Of a stretch of 64,000 nt of DNA, positions 40,919 to 50,169 are shown in pieces (positions within the stretch are counted from its first letter, which is position 1; every line of letters starts with the position of its first letter). A program made the translations under genes and the position numbers. The notes under the pieces were generated by a model that saw nothing but the letters and a program-made list of their open reading frames with translations, was not told the origin of the DNA and ran no database searches. Origin of the DNA: CAVQZA01 sp963724805 (GTDB lineage: Bacteria; Actinomycetota; Thermoleophilia; Gaiellales; Gaiellaceae); contig CAVRWA010000014.1 of the NCBI GenBank assembly GCA_963724805.1, forward strand, positions 992,001-1,056,000. The letters run 5' to 3'.

Positions 40919-43900
40919 CAGACGTGGCTCCGCCGAAGACGCCGTACGTCGGTCTCGTCCCCTACGACGAGGAGGACGCGGACCTCTTCTTCGGTCGTGA
41001 CGAGGAGAAGCGCATCGTCGCCGCGAACCTCCGCGCGACGCGGCTGACGATCGTGTACGGCCCCAGCGGCGTCGGTAAGACCTCGCTGCTGCAGGCAGGA
41101 GTCGTCCACGACCTGCGTCGCCAGATCCTCGCCGAGGGCGCGGCGAGGCCCGCTCGCTCCCGGTTCGGGATCTGCGTGTTCCGCGCCTGGCGTGACGATC
41201 CTCTCCCTGCGCTGATGGCGGCAATCGGGGCTGCCGCCGCCGAGAGCCGCGGCAGGGACATCGTGCGCCCCTGGCGGCCGGGGACGCCTCCGGTCGCGAC
41301 GCTCCGCGCCTGGACGAAGCGCGTGCGCACGCTCCTCGTCGTCCTCGACCAGTTCGAGGAGTACTTCCTCTACCACGAGGACGAGGACGGCGACGGCACG
41401 TTCGCGGGCGAGTTCCCGGCGATCGTGAACGAGCCCAACCTGCGCGTGAACTTCCTGATCTCGATCCGCGAGGACGCCTGGGCGAAGCTCGATCGTTTCG
41501 AGGGGCGCATCCCGCGCCTGTTCGCGAACTACGTCCGCGTCGAGCACCTGAGCCGAGCAGCCGCACGGCAGGCGATCGAGCGCCCCATCGGCGAATGGAA
41601 CCGCCGCCTCCCCCCGGGCAAGGAGCCGTACGTGCTCGAGGACGCCCTGGTCGACGCTGTGGTCGACGCTGCTGCTCGAACGGGAGAGCTCGTACCGGCC
41701 GAGGTCGACGAGGCCGCTCTCCGGCTGCCGGGGGGCGCCGACGCGGTGGAGGCGCCGTTCCTCCAGCTCGTCATGGAGAAGCTCTGGCGGGCGACGCTGC
41801 AGGCCGGCGCCCGGGAGCTCACCCTGGCCCGGCTCGAGGAGCTCGGCGGCGCGCAGCAGATCGTCGAGAATCACCTGCTCGATGCGCTCGGCGGGCTCAC
41901 CCGCCACGAGCAAGAGGTCGCGGCTGACCTCTTCCGCTTCCTCGTGACCCGCTCGAAGGCGAAGATCGCCCACCCCGCCTCCGACCTCGCCGAGTGGACG
42001 GGACGGCCCGAGGCGGAGGTTTCAGGCGTGCTCGAGAAGCTCTCGCGCGGCGAGAGCGGGCGCATCCTCCGTCCCATCCCACCGCCGGACGAGAGCGAGT
42101 CGACGCGCTACGAGCTCTTCCACGACGTCCTTGCCGAGCCGATCCTCGAGTGGCGCCGCGGTTTCGAGCAGGAGCGTGCCCGCCGAGCGGCGCTGAGGCG
42201 CTTCGCCCGCATCGGCGGTGTGCTGCTCGCGCTCGTGGCCGTCTTCGCCGCGCTCGGTATCTGGGCGCTCGTGCAGCGCAGCGACGCCAAGCGCGCGGCG
42301 AGGTCGGCGACCTCGCTGGCCCTGGCCTCGGCGGCCGCCGGGCAGCGCGTGACGCACCTCGACGAGTCGCTGCTCCTCGGGCTCGAGGCGTATCGGGCGA
42401 GCCCGAGCGCCGAGGCGGCGAGCAGCATGGTGGGAGCACTCGAGGCCGCCCGAAGCTCGGGGGCGGAAACGATCCTGCGCGGCTTCCGGGACGGCGTGCG
42501 GACCGTCGCCTTCAGCCCGGACGGGCATCTGCTCGCCGCGTCCAGCCTGAGCGGCGCCGTCCGGGTCTGGGACCTCCAGGGCCGCCGGCCGCTCGGCTCG
42601 CCGCTCCAGGGTGGCTGGGGCGAGGTCTGGAGCGTCGCCTTCAGCCCCGACGGACGCATCCTCGCCTTCTCCGGCGCCGACGGCGCCGTCCGGCTCCTGG
42701 ACGTGCGCAACCGCACGGTGCTCGCGGTGCTACGCACCCAGGACAGGGTGGACGGCGTCGCGTTCAGCCCCGACGGGCGCACGCTCGCGTCCGCCGGGCG
42801 GGACGGCACCGTGCGGCTCTGGAACCTGCGCGACCGGAGGCCGCTCGGCCCGCCCCTGCGCGGTCACACCGACCGAGTCGTCAGCGTCGCGTTCAGCCCC
42901 GACGGCCGCACGCTGGCGTCTGCCGGCTTCGATCAGACGGTTCGGCTCTGGGACGTACGCACTGGAAGGGCGCTCGGGCCGCCGCTGCGCGGCCACACGG
43001 GCGCGATCGTGAGCGTCGCCTTCAGCCCCGACGGGCGCACGCTCGCCTCGTCTGACCTGGACGGCACGATCCGGCTCTGGGATGTTCGGACCCGCACGCC
43101 GCGCGGTCGGCCGCTGCGCGGCAACGCGGGCGAGGTCTGGAGCGTCGCTTTCAGCGCCGACGGGCGTACGCTCGCGCTTTCGGGCTGGAACGGGACGGTG
43201 AGCCTCCGGAGCGCGCAAGGGCTCGGGCTCGTCGGCGAGTTGCGAGGCCATTGGGGCCACGTCGACGGGGTTGCGTTCAGCCCGGACGGGCGCACCCTCG
43301 CCTCCGCCGGCTTCGACGGCACGGTGCGGCTGTGGCCAATGCCGAAGCCCGGCGTGCTCGGGCGGCCGCTCACCGGCCACACGGATCAGGTCCGGAGCGT
43401 CGCCTTCGGGCCAGGCGGGCTGCTCGCCTCCGGGGGCTACGACCGGACGGTCCGCCTGTGGGACGTCGCAAGCGGCAGGGAGCTCGGTGCGCCTCTGCGC
43501 GGCTCCACGAACGGGGCCGTGAGCACGGCCTTCAGCCCGGAGAGCGTCGCCCTCAGCCCGAACGGTCGTGTGCTCGCCGTCGGGAGCGACGACCAGGCCG
43601 TGTGGCTCTGGGATGTGCCGACCCGCCGGCAGCTCGGCCCGCCCCTGCGCGGGCACACCGGCGCCGTCGTGGGCATCGCCTTCAGCCCCGACGAGCGCAC
43701 GCTCGCCTCAGCCGGTGCCGACGGGACGGTCCGGCTCTGGGACCTGCGCACGCGCAGCCCCCTCGGCCGGCCGCTCGACGCCCACGCCCGGGAAGTGCTA
43801 GACGTCGCCTTCAGCCCCGATGGGCGCACGCTCGCCTCCGCGGGCTTCGACGGAACGGTGCAGCTCTGGGACGTGCACCGACGGAGGCCGCTCGGTCGGC

Positions 43901-44385
43901 CTCTGCGCGTCGGTCCTGTCGGGGTCCTGAGCGTCGCCTTCAGCCCGGACGGGCGTACGCTGGCCACCGGGTCCGCGGACGGCGCGGTGCGGCTGTGGGA
44001 CGTGCGACGGGGCCAGCCGCTCGGCCAGCCCTTCAGGCCTGGCCTCGCCAGGGTCGAAAGCGTCGCCTTCAGCCCGGACGGGCGGACGCTGGCCTCCGCC
44101 GGCGCTGACGGGACCATACGACTGTGGGACGTGCCCGGGCGGAAACCGCTGGGTCAGCCCCTTCGGAGCGACGCAGACAAGGTATGGAGCGTCGCTTTCA
44201 GCCCCGACGGGCGTACGCTCGCCTCGGGCGGCTCCGACCGGACGGTGCGGCTGTGGGGCGGCATCTTCTGGAAGGACTTCGCCGACCTGAAGACTCAGGT
44301 GTGCAGCCTCGTCGTCGGCAACTTGACGAGGACCGAATGGACCTCGTTGGCCCCCGGACTGGCCTATCGCACGACGTGTCGGTGA
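40915..44385 (+). CDS. nSTAND1 ATPase with transmembrane helix and 14 WD40 repeats
   Basis: The 1156-residue chain begins TPYVGLVPYDEEDADLFFGRDEE, typical of nSTAND1. It has Walker A GPSGVGKT at 49-56, Walker B LLVVLDQFEE at 140-149 and a helical middle region. A single hydrophobic span lies at about 432-454 (GGVLLALVAVFAALGIWALV). From residue 521 there are 14 WD40 repeats (unit SVAFSPDGRTLASAG...VRLWD), enough for two propellers. The tail CSLVVGNLTRTEWTSLAPG...TTC is a known WD40-STAND ending. STAND ATPases switch on a partner after ligand binding. Confidence 0.95.
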   Translation: MTDVAPPKTPYVGLVPYDEEDADLFFGRDEEKRIVAANLRATRLTIVYGPSGVGKTSLLQAGVVHDLRRQILAEGAARPARSRFGICVFRAWRDDPLPALMAAIGAAAAESRGRDIVRPWRPGTPPVATLRAWTKRVRTLLVVLDQFEEYFLYHEDEDGDGTFAGEFPAIVNEPNLRVNFLISIREDAWAKLDRFEGRIPRLFANYVRVEHLSRAAARQAIERPIGEWNRRLPPGKEPYVLEDALVDAVVDAAARTGELVPAEVDEAALRLPGGADAVEAPFLQLVMEKLWRATLQAGARELTLARLEELGGAQQIVENHLLDALGGLTRHEQEVAADLFRFLVTRSKAKIAHPASDLAEWTGRPEAEVSGVLEKLSRGESGRILRPIPPPDESESTRYELFHDVLAEPILEWRRGFEQERARRAALRRFARIGGVLLALVAVFAALGIWALVQRSDAKRAARSATSLALASAAAGQRVTHLDESLLLGLEAYRASPSAEAASSMVGALEAARSSGAETILRGFRDGVRTVAFSPDGHLLAASSLSGAVRVWDLQGRRPLGSPLQGGWGEVWSVAFSPDGRILAFSGADGAVRLLDVRNRTVLAVLRTQDRVDGVAFSPDGRTLASAGRDGTVRLWNLRDRRPLGPPLRGHTDRVVSVAFSPDGRTLASAGFDQTVRLWDVRTGRALGPPLRGHTGAIVSVAFSPDGRTLASSDLDGTIRLWDVRTRTPRGRPLRGNAGEVWSVAFSADGRTLALSGWNGTVSLRSAQGLGLVGELRGHWGHVDGVAFSPDGRTLASAGFDGTVRLWPMPKPGVLGRPLTGHTDQVRSVAFGPGGLLASGGYDRTVRLWDVASGRELGAPLRGSTNGAVSTAFSPESVALSPNGRVLAVGSDDQAVWLWDVPTRRQLGPPLRGHTGAVVGIAFSPDERTLASAGADGTVRLWDLRTRSPLGRPLDAHAREVLDVAFSPDGRTLASAGFDGTVQLWDVHRRRPLGRPLRVGPVGVLSVAFSPDGRTLATGSADGAVRLWDVRRGQPLGQPFRPGLARVESVAFSPDGRTLASAGADGTIRLWDVPGRKPLGQPLRSDADKVWSVAFSPDGRTLASGGSDRTVRLWGGIFWKDFADLKTQVCSLVVGNLTRTEWTSLAPGLAYRTTCR

Positions 44386-44408
44386 GGTGATCGTCGAGCG
44401 CCGACCCG

Positions 44409-46100
44409 TCAGCGGGCGTCGGCGATCAGCTGCTCCGCAAAGCGGTGAGCGAGCGCTGCGATCGTGTTCGACGGATTCGGCCCGACAGGCCCGGGCAGGA
44501 CGGATCCGTCGGCGATGTACAGCCCGGGGTACCCGAACACTCGCCCGTACGAGTCGACGACGCCTTCGCGCTCGTCCCTGCCCATCGGGCAGCCGCCGAG
44601 CGGGTGGACCGTGGCCGAGCGGCCGACGTACCAGGGCAGGTTGTCCTTGAACTCCGCGTGGAGCACGTGCGACATCTGCTTGCCGGTCTTCCTGACGTTC
44701 TCGAACAGCTCGTTCGAGCGACGCGTCTTCCAGTCGGCGTCGAGGTACCCGTCGCTCGTCAGCGTCATCTTCCCGTCGGGGATGTCGCGCCCCATCGAGA
44801 AGAGCGGAAACGACGTCGACGAGAGCTTGGCCGGGCCGAAGGCGGCCGCGACCTCCCGGCCGATCTCGCTCCGGCGGACGAGACGCAGCCAGAGCCGGAC
44901 GAGACCCAGCGCGAAATGGACGAGGCGCTTCACGACTCCGAGCTGGTAGCTCGTCTCGACGATCCAGTTCACGATCTGCGGATGCCCGCCGTCCTGGATG
45001 TAGTAGGCCCGGCCCGGCCCGCCCTCGGCGGCGTCCTTGACCCGGACCGTGCTCGTGATCACCGCGCCGTAGCCCGGATCGACGATCCGGGGCCGGCCGT
45101 CGTCCTCCTTCGACTCGAGCGCGAGCATCAGGATGTCGCCGTTGCCGCAGAGGTGCGTCCCCAGCCTGTCGCTCAGGGCCGGGAAAGCGGCGCGGTTCTT
45201 CAGCAGGAGGTAGGTCGTCCCGAAGGTGCCGGCGGAGAGCACGAGCCGGTCGGCGGTGATCCTGTGACGAGGGAGCTCCCGCGTGCGCTTCTCCCCCTCG
45301 ACGGCCTCGGAGTGATCGACGTAGTCGATCGCGTAGCCGCCGTCGGCCGGAGCGAACGACTTCACCTCGCTGCGTGTCTTGATCAGCGCGCCGTGCCGCA
45401 TGCTCGCGAGCGAGAGGTAGGTGAAGTCGAGCGTGTTCTTGCTGCCGTAGTTGCAGCCGATGTTGCACTCGCCGCAGAGCCGGCAGGTCAGGCGAGTGCG
45501 CCCGTGCAGGTTGGGCGGGTCGTCGCGCACGGGCTCGCCCGGCGCGTCGTCGGGCCCGGCGAAGGAGATCGCGAGCGGCGGCAGCAGCCACTCGAGCCCG
45601 AGCTTGCCCGCCGCCTCCTGCATCGCCCGCGTCTTGTACGTCCGGTCGTAGGGAGGCCGGTCGAACGGGTACGGCGTAGCAGAGAGCATCTGCTCGTGCC
45701 GCTCGTAGTGCGGCTCGAGGTCGTCGTAGTCGACCGGCCAGTACTCGAAGCCGCCGTGCGCGAGATCCTCCTTGACGAAGGTCGAGCGGTCCTTGCGGAG
45801 GATGACGTTCGAGTAGACGAGCGAGCCGCCGCCGAGCCCGCTCGAGACGATGCCGCCGAGACCGCGGAACGACCAGACGTCCCAGAGGCCGTGCCTCCCC
45901 TCGCTCGGGTCCCAGAAGTTCCGCCCGATCTCCCACGGGCTGCGAGGAAACGAGCCCGGCGGGTAGGCCTTCCCGCGCTCGAGCACGCAGACCGACATGC
46001 CCGCCTCGGCGAGGCGGTAGGCCGTGACCGAGCCGCCGAAGCCCGATCCGACGACGACGGCGTCGAAATGCGCTTCCCGATCAGGCGGCAGATCGGACAC
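44409..46100 (-). CDS. GMC-family FAD oxidoreductase (cholesterol oxidase-like)
   Basis: The 563-residue enzyme starts from GTG 46100 (VSDLPPDREAHFDAVVVGSGFGGS). It has the FAD-binding GSGFGGS near residue 20, GGIVSSGLGGGSLVYSNV, a cysteine-rich CRLCGECNIGCNYGSKNTLD, and the C-terminal HPLGGCPMGRDEREG...PSNTIAALAHRFAEQL. This resembles the cholesterol oxidase/GMC branch. Substrate is not known. It diverges from the three OYE-family genes with a 96-bp gap, so all four may serve one pathway, for example sterol or terpenoid oxidation. It converges on the WD40 gene. Confidence 0.9.
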   Translation of the reverse strand: MSDLPPDREAHFDAVVVGSGFGGSVTAYRLAEAGMSVCVLERGKAYPPGSFPRSPWEIGRNFWDPSEGRHGLWDVWSFRGLGGIVSSGLGGGSLVYSNVILRKDRSTFVKEDLAHGGFEYWPVDYDDLEPHYERHEQMLSATPYPFDRPPYDRTYKTRAMQEAAGKLGLEWLLPPLAISFAGPDDAPGEPVRDDPPNLHGRTRLTCRLCGECNIGCNYGSKNTLDFTYLSLASMRHGALIKTRSEVKSFAPADGGYAIDYVDHSEAVEGEKRTRELPRHRITADRLVLSAGTFGTTYLLLKNRAAFPALSDRLGTHLCGNGDILMLALESKEDDGRPRIVDPGYGAVITSTVRVKDAAEGGPGRAYYIQDGGHPQIVNWIVETSYQLGVVKRLVHFALGLVRLWLRLVRRSEIGREVAAAFGPAKLSSTSFPLFSMGRDIPDGKMTLTSDGYLDADWKTRRSNELFENVRKTGKQMSHVLHAEFKDNLPWYVGRSATVHPLGGCPMGRDEREGVVDSYGRVFGYPGLYIADGSVLPGPVGPNPSNTIAALAHRFAEQLIADAR

Positions 46101-46196
46101 TCTGCGGGATTCTGAGACCCGGCCGCGGCAATGTCCAGGCTTGATCCGCGGCCGGCGGCGCCGTAGATTGGGCCGGCCCAGTCGAGGAGGCAGGCC

Positions 46197-47543
46197 ATGC
46201 CCGATCCGGCGCCGCAGCGCCCGACGGCGAGCGCGATCTTCGAACCGCTCGCATTTCGCAACCTCATTGTCAAGAACCGGATCCTCCGCTCGAGCACCGG
46301 CGGCCGCTGGGACAACTACGACGGCTCCGGAACGCCGACGCGCATCAACTGGGACCTGAAGACCGCGCGCGGCGGCGTCGGGGCCATCATCTCCTCGCAC
46401 GCGCCGGTGCATCCGCGCGGCCGGCTGCTGCCCGGGTACGCGCTGATCGACCGGGACGACCGTGTCCCGTTCTGGCGGGAGCTCATCCACCGCGTGCACG
46501 AGTACGACTGCAAGTACATCCTGCAGCTCGCGCACGCAGGCCGCGAGCGGCTGATCGGCGGCTTCGAGTATCCGAAGGGCCTCAGCTCCACCGCCGATCC
46601 GGAGCCGCTGAACGGGTTCCAGTGCGATCGGCTGACGGTGCCGGAGATCGGGGAGATCGTGGCGCAGTTCGCGGCCGCTGCCCGCCGGGCCCGCGAGGCC
46701 GGGGCCGACGGTGTCGAGCTCGCCGGCGCCAACGGCGTCCTCTTCACCCAGTTCCTCAGCTCGGCGATCAACGACCGCAAGGACGAGTACGGCGGCCCAC
46801 TCGAGAACCGCGCCCGCTTCGCGCTCGAAGTCGTGCGCGCGGTGCGAGCGGAGGTCGGCCCGGACTTCTTCCTCGGCTTCAAGATCAGCGTGCAGGAGCA
46901 CCTGCGCGAGGTCTTGCCGTGGCTGGCGAACGGCAACACGCTGGAGGAGTCGCTCCAGGTGTGCCGCTGGCTCGAGGAGGCCGGCGTCGACTGCATCCAC
47001 GTCTCGAGCGGCGGCGAGTTCCCGCATCCGCGCAACCCCGCCGGCGACTTCCCCACGCGCGACGTGGTCAGGACGTACGACGGCCTGATCTCGAGCGGGC
47101 GGTACACGTTCCGCAACTACCTCGTCTTCCGCTGGTGGCCGCTGAGCGCGCTCTGGAAGTGGCACTGGGAGAAGCCGAGCCGCCGCGGGCCCGAAGGGAT
47201 CAACCTCGCCGACGCGCGGGCCGTCAAGGAGGCGGTGGACATCCCCGTGATCTGCACCGGCGGGTTCCAGACGGCGTCGGTGATCGCCGGGGCGATCGAG
47301 CGCGGGGACTGCGACGCGGTCACGATCGCGCGTCCGCTGATCGCGAATCCCGACCTCGTCCGCTGGTTCGAGCAGGGCCACGACCGCGCGCCGCGGCCGT
47401 GCAGCTACTGCAACAGGTGCCTGTTCGAGTTCGTCGAGAACCCGCTCGGCTGCTACGACGAGCGCCGCTACGCCTCGCGCGATGAGATGATCCGCGAGAT
47501 CCTCTCCGTCTACGACGCCGTTCCCGAACGGGAGGCCGCATGA
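46197..47543 (+). CDS. OYE-family NADH:flavin oxidoreductase, paralog 1
   Basis: The 448-residue FMN TIM barrel has IFEPLAFRNLIVKNRILRSS, YILQLAHAGRERLIGG, GVELAGANGVLFTQFLSSAINDRKDEYGGPLENRARF and VICTGGFQTASVIAGAIERGDCDAVTIARPLIANPDL. The end CSYCNRCLFEFVENPLGC retains a cysteine cluster like that binding 4Fe-4S in 2,4-dienoyl-CoA reductases, though the FAD/NADPH domain of those enzymes is absent. GGAGG lies upstream of the ATG. The stop overlaps the next gene by 4 bases. Confidence 0.9.
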   Translation: MPDPAPQRPTASAIFEPLAFRNLIVKNRILRSSTGGRWDNYDGSGTPTRINWDLKTARGGVGAIISSHAPVHPRGRLLPGYALIDRDDRVPFWRELIHRVHEYDCKYILQLAHAGRERLIGGFEYPKGLSSTADPEPLNGFQCDRLTVPEIGEIVAQFAAAARRAREAGADGVELAGANGVLFTQFLSSAINDRKDEYGGPLENRARFALEVVRAVRAEVGPDFFLGFKISVQEHLREVLPWLANGNTLEESLQVCRWLEEAGVDCIHVSSGGEFPHPRNPAGDFPTRDVVRTYDGLISSGRYTFRNYLVFRWWPLSALWKWHWEKPSRRGPEGINLADARAVKEAVDIPVICTGGFQTASVIAGAIERGDCDAVTIARPLIANPDLVRWFEQGHDRAPRPCSYCNRCLFEFVENPLGCYDERRYASRDEMIREILSVYDAVPEREAA

Positions 47544-48862
47544 GTAGCGACGTGATCTTCGAGCCGCTCCGGTTTCGCAACCTGACGGTGAAGAACCGTG
47601 TGTTCCGCTCGAGCCTCGCGGGCCGTTTCAACAACTACGACGGCACCGGCACGCAGACGCACGTCAACTGGGACCTCAAGTTCGCGCGGGGCGGCGTCGG
47701 CGCGATCATCTCCTCCAACGCCCCGGTGCACCCGCGCGGCCTGATCGTCCCGAACTACGCGCACATCGACCGCGACGAGACGATCCCCTTCTGGCGCAGG
47801 CTCGTCGAGCAGGTGCACGAGCACGACTGCCGCTACATCGTGCAGCTCGCGTTCTCCGGCCGGCAGCGCGACCTCGGCGGAATCCAGTTCACGAAGGGCT
47901 GGAGCTCGACCGACAGGCCCGAGCCGATCCACGGTCTCGAGTGCGAGCGGATGACGGTGCCGCAGATCCACGAGCTCGTCGGCCGCTTCGCCCAGGCCGC
48001 GCGGCGCGCGCGGGAGGCCGGCGCGGACGGGATCGAGATCCACGGCTGCAACGGCTACCTGATCACGCAGTTCCTCTCCCCGGCGGCCAACGACCGCAAG
48101 GACGAGTACGGCGGCTCGCTCGAGAATCGCGCCCGCTTCGCGCTCGAGATCGTGCGGGCGATCCGCGCCGAGGTCGGTTCCGACTACCACCTCCAGTTCA
48201 AGATCACCGGCGTCGACTACGGCAACGACCTCTTCTTCTGGTGGCCGAAGGGCACGAAGCTCGAGGAGTCGGTCCAGGTCTGCAAGTGGCTCGAGGAGGC
48301 CGGCGTGGACGGCTTCCACGTCTCCTCGGGCAACTCGTTCCCGCATCCGCGCAATCCCGCGGGAGACTTCCCGGTGAAGGACGTCGTGCGGGGCTACGAC
48401 ACGATGATCTCCAGTGGGAAGCACACGTTTCGCAACTACCTCGTCTTCCGCACCTGGCCGTTCAACCGGGTCTTCGCCTGGCTCTGGCGGCGGCCGAGCA
48501 GCAAGGTGGGAATCGAGGGCATCAACCTCGGCGACTGCCGCACGATCAAGGAGGCGGTGTCGGTGCCGGTGGTCTGCACGGGCGGCTTCCAGACCGCGTC
48601 GGTCGTCGCGGCCGCGATCGCGCGCGGCGACTGCGACGGGGTCACGATCGGGCGACCGCTGATCGCCAACAACGACCTCGTCCATCTCTGGCAGTCGGGC
48701 GTGGATCGGCCGCCGCGCCCGTGCACGTACTCGAACAAGTGCCTGATCAACCAGATCGAGAACCCGCTCGGCTGCTACGAGGAGAGCCGCTTCGACTCCC
48801 ACGAGGAGATGGTCCGGCAGATCCTCTCCGTCTTCGACCCGCCGCCGGTTCCAGGGCCATAG
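47540..48862 (+). CDS. OYE-family NADH:flavin oxidoreductase, paralog 2
   Basis: The 440-residue paralog of the preceding gene keeps the FMN barrel motifs (IQFTKGWSSTDRPEPIHGL, IHGCNGYLITQFLSPAANDRKDEYGGSLENRARF, VVCTGGFQTASVVAAAIARGD). In its C-terminal cluster the second cysteine is serine (CTYSNKCLINQIENPLGC), so a normal 4Fe-4S site is less likely. The ATG forms ATGA with the upstream stop (47540-47543). Its stop TAG at 48860-48862 overlaps the start region of the third paralog. Confidence 0.9.
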   Translation: MSSDVIFEPLRFRNLTVKNRVFRSSLAGRFNNYDGTGTQTHVNWDLKFARGGVGAIISSNAPVHPRGLIVPNYAHIDRDETIPFWRRLVEQVHEHDCRYIVQLAFSGRQRDLGGIQFTKGWSSTDRPEPIHGLECERMTVPQIHELVGRFAQAARRAREAGADGIEIHGCNGYLITQFLSPAANDRKDEYGGSLENRARFALEIVRAIRAEVGSDYHLQFKITGVDYGNDLFFWWPKGTKLEESVQVCKWLEEAGVDGFHVSSGNSFPHPRNPAGDFPVKDVVRGYDTMISSGKHTFRNYLVFRTWPFNRVFAWLWRRPSSKVGIEGINLGDCRTIKEAVSVPVVCTGGFQTASVVAAAIARGDCDGVTIGRPLIANNDLVHLWQSGVDRPPRPCTYSNKCLINQIENPLGCYEESRFDSHEEMVRQILSVFDPPPVPGP

Positions 48863-50169
48863 CGGACGCGATCTTCACGCCGCTCCGCTTCCGGAGCCTC
48901 GAGGTCGGAAACCGGCTCTTCCGCTCCAGCATCTCCGGCCGCTTCGACGACTACGACGGAACGGGGACGCAGACGCGGATCAACTGGGAGTTGCGCTTCG
49001 CGCGCGGCGGCGTCGGCGCGATCATCTCCTCGTGGTGCGGCGTCGACCGGCGCGGCTTCATCGTCCCGGGCTACGCCGCGATCGACCGCGACGAGTCGAT
49101 CCCCTTCTGGCGCGAGCTCGGCGAGCGCGTGCACGAGCACGGCTGCAAGTACATCCTCCAGCTCGCGCACGGCGGCCGCCAGCGGGACATCCCGGGGATC
49201 GAGTTCGCGAAGGGCCTGAGCTCGACGTCGAAGTCCGATCCGCTGCACGGGTTCGAGTGCGAGCGGGCGACGCCGGCCCAGCTCCGCGAGATCGCCCTCG
49301 CCTTCGGCGAGGGAGCCCGCCGGGCGCGCGAGGCCGGCCTCGACGGCGTCGAGATCCACGGCGCGAACGGGTACATCTTCACGCAGTTCCTCTCCTCGGC
49401 GATCAACGACCGCAAGGACGACTACGGAGGCTCGCTGGAGAACCGCGCCCGCTTTCTGCTGGAGGTCGTGCGCGCGATCCGGGAGCGGGCGGGCGACGAC
49501 TTCCATCTGCAGGTCAAGATCAGCGCGACCGAGAACGCCGACGCGTTTCTCTTCTGGCTTCCCCGCGGGAACACGATCGGCGACTCGGTGCAGGTCTGCC
49601 GCTGGCTCGAGGAGGCCGGCGCGGACGCGATCCACGTCTCGCGCGGCTCCACCTTTCCGCATCCCGACAACCCCGCTGGCCAGATGCCCCTCCGCGAGGT
49701 CGTCCAGCACTACGACACGATGCTCTCGAGCGGCGTCCACGCCTTCCGGAACTTCCTCCTCTACAAGATCTGGCCCATCAACCGGCTGCTCCAGGGCCGG
49801 TGGTCGCGTCCGGTCGACAAGGTCGAGGGCGCGCTCCTCCCGGACGCGCGCGCGATCAAGCGCGCGGTCTCGATCCCGGTGCTCGTGACGGGCGGCTTCC
49901 AGACCGCGTCCGTCATCCGCCGGGCGATCGACGAGGGCGACTGCGACGCCGTCACGATCGCGCGCCCGCTTGTGGCGAACCCGAACCTCCCCTCGCTCTT
50001 CAGGGAGGGTCACGACCGGGCGCCGCGGCCCTGCACGTTCTCGAACAAGTGCCTCTTCTCGGTGCTCGAGGACCCGCTCGGCTGCTACGACGAGAGCCGC
50101 TTCGCGAGCCGCGAGGAGATGCTGAAGGAGATCTACTCCGTCTTCGACCCGCCGCCGTTCACCCGTTAA
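48859..50169 (+). CDS. OYE-family NADH:flavin oxidoreductase, paralog 3, no canonical start
   Basis: The 436-residue third tandem paralog has IFTPLRFRSLEVGNRLFRSS, YILQLAHGGRQRDIPG, IHGANGYIFTQFLSSAINDRKDDYGGSLENRARF and VLVTGGFQTASVIRRAIDEGD. The cluster reads CTFSNKCLFSVLEDPLGC, with Ser for the second Cys. By alignment with paralog 2 the protein should begin IADAIFTPL, but the codon there is ATA at 48859 and no ATG, GTG or TTG occurs in frame nearby. The ATA overlaps the upstream stop exactly as the ATGA coupling does between paralogs 1 and 2. It converges with the next gene (4-bp overlap). Confidence 0.8.
   Translation: MADAIFTPLRFRSLEVGNRLFRSSISGRFDDYDGTGTQTRINWELRFARGGVGAIISSWCGVDRRGFIVPGYAAIDRDESIPFWRELGERVHEHGCKYILQLAHGGRQRDIPGIEFAKGLSSTSKSDPLHGFECERATPAQLREIALAFGEGARRAREAGLDGVEIHGANGYIFTQFLSSAINDRKDDYGGSLENRARFLLEVVRAIRERAGDDFHLQVKISATENADAFLFWLPRGNTIGDSVQVCRWLEEAGADAIHVSRGSTFPHPDNPAGQMPLREVVQHYDTMLSSGVHAFRNFLLYKIWPINRLLQGRWSRPVDKVEGALLPDARAIKRAVSIPVLVTGGFQTASVIRRAIDEGDCDAVTIARPLVANPNLPSLFREGHDRAPRPCTFSNKCLFSVLEDPLGCYDESRFASREEMLKEIYSVFDPPPFTR

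Noticed and set aside
42478..44260. Regular repeats suggesting a CRISPR array or tandem satellite
   Set aside because: The repeats are in frame and encode WD40 blades; there are no short palindromic repeats with unique spacers anywhere in the window.
43798..45936. Very long minus-strand open frame antisense to the WD40 repeats and through the GMC gene
   Set aside because: It is arginine/glycine-rich, has no recognisable domain and mirrors the third-position GC bias of the real genes; the WD40 and GMC frames are unmistakable.
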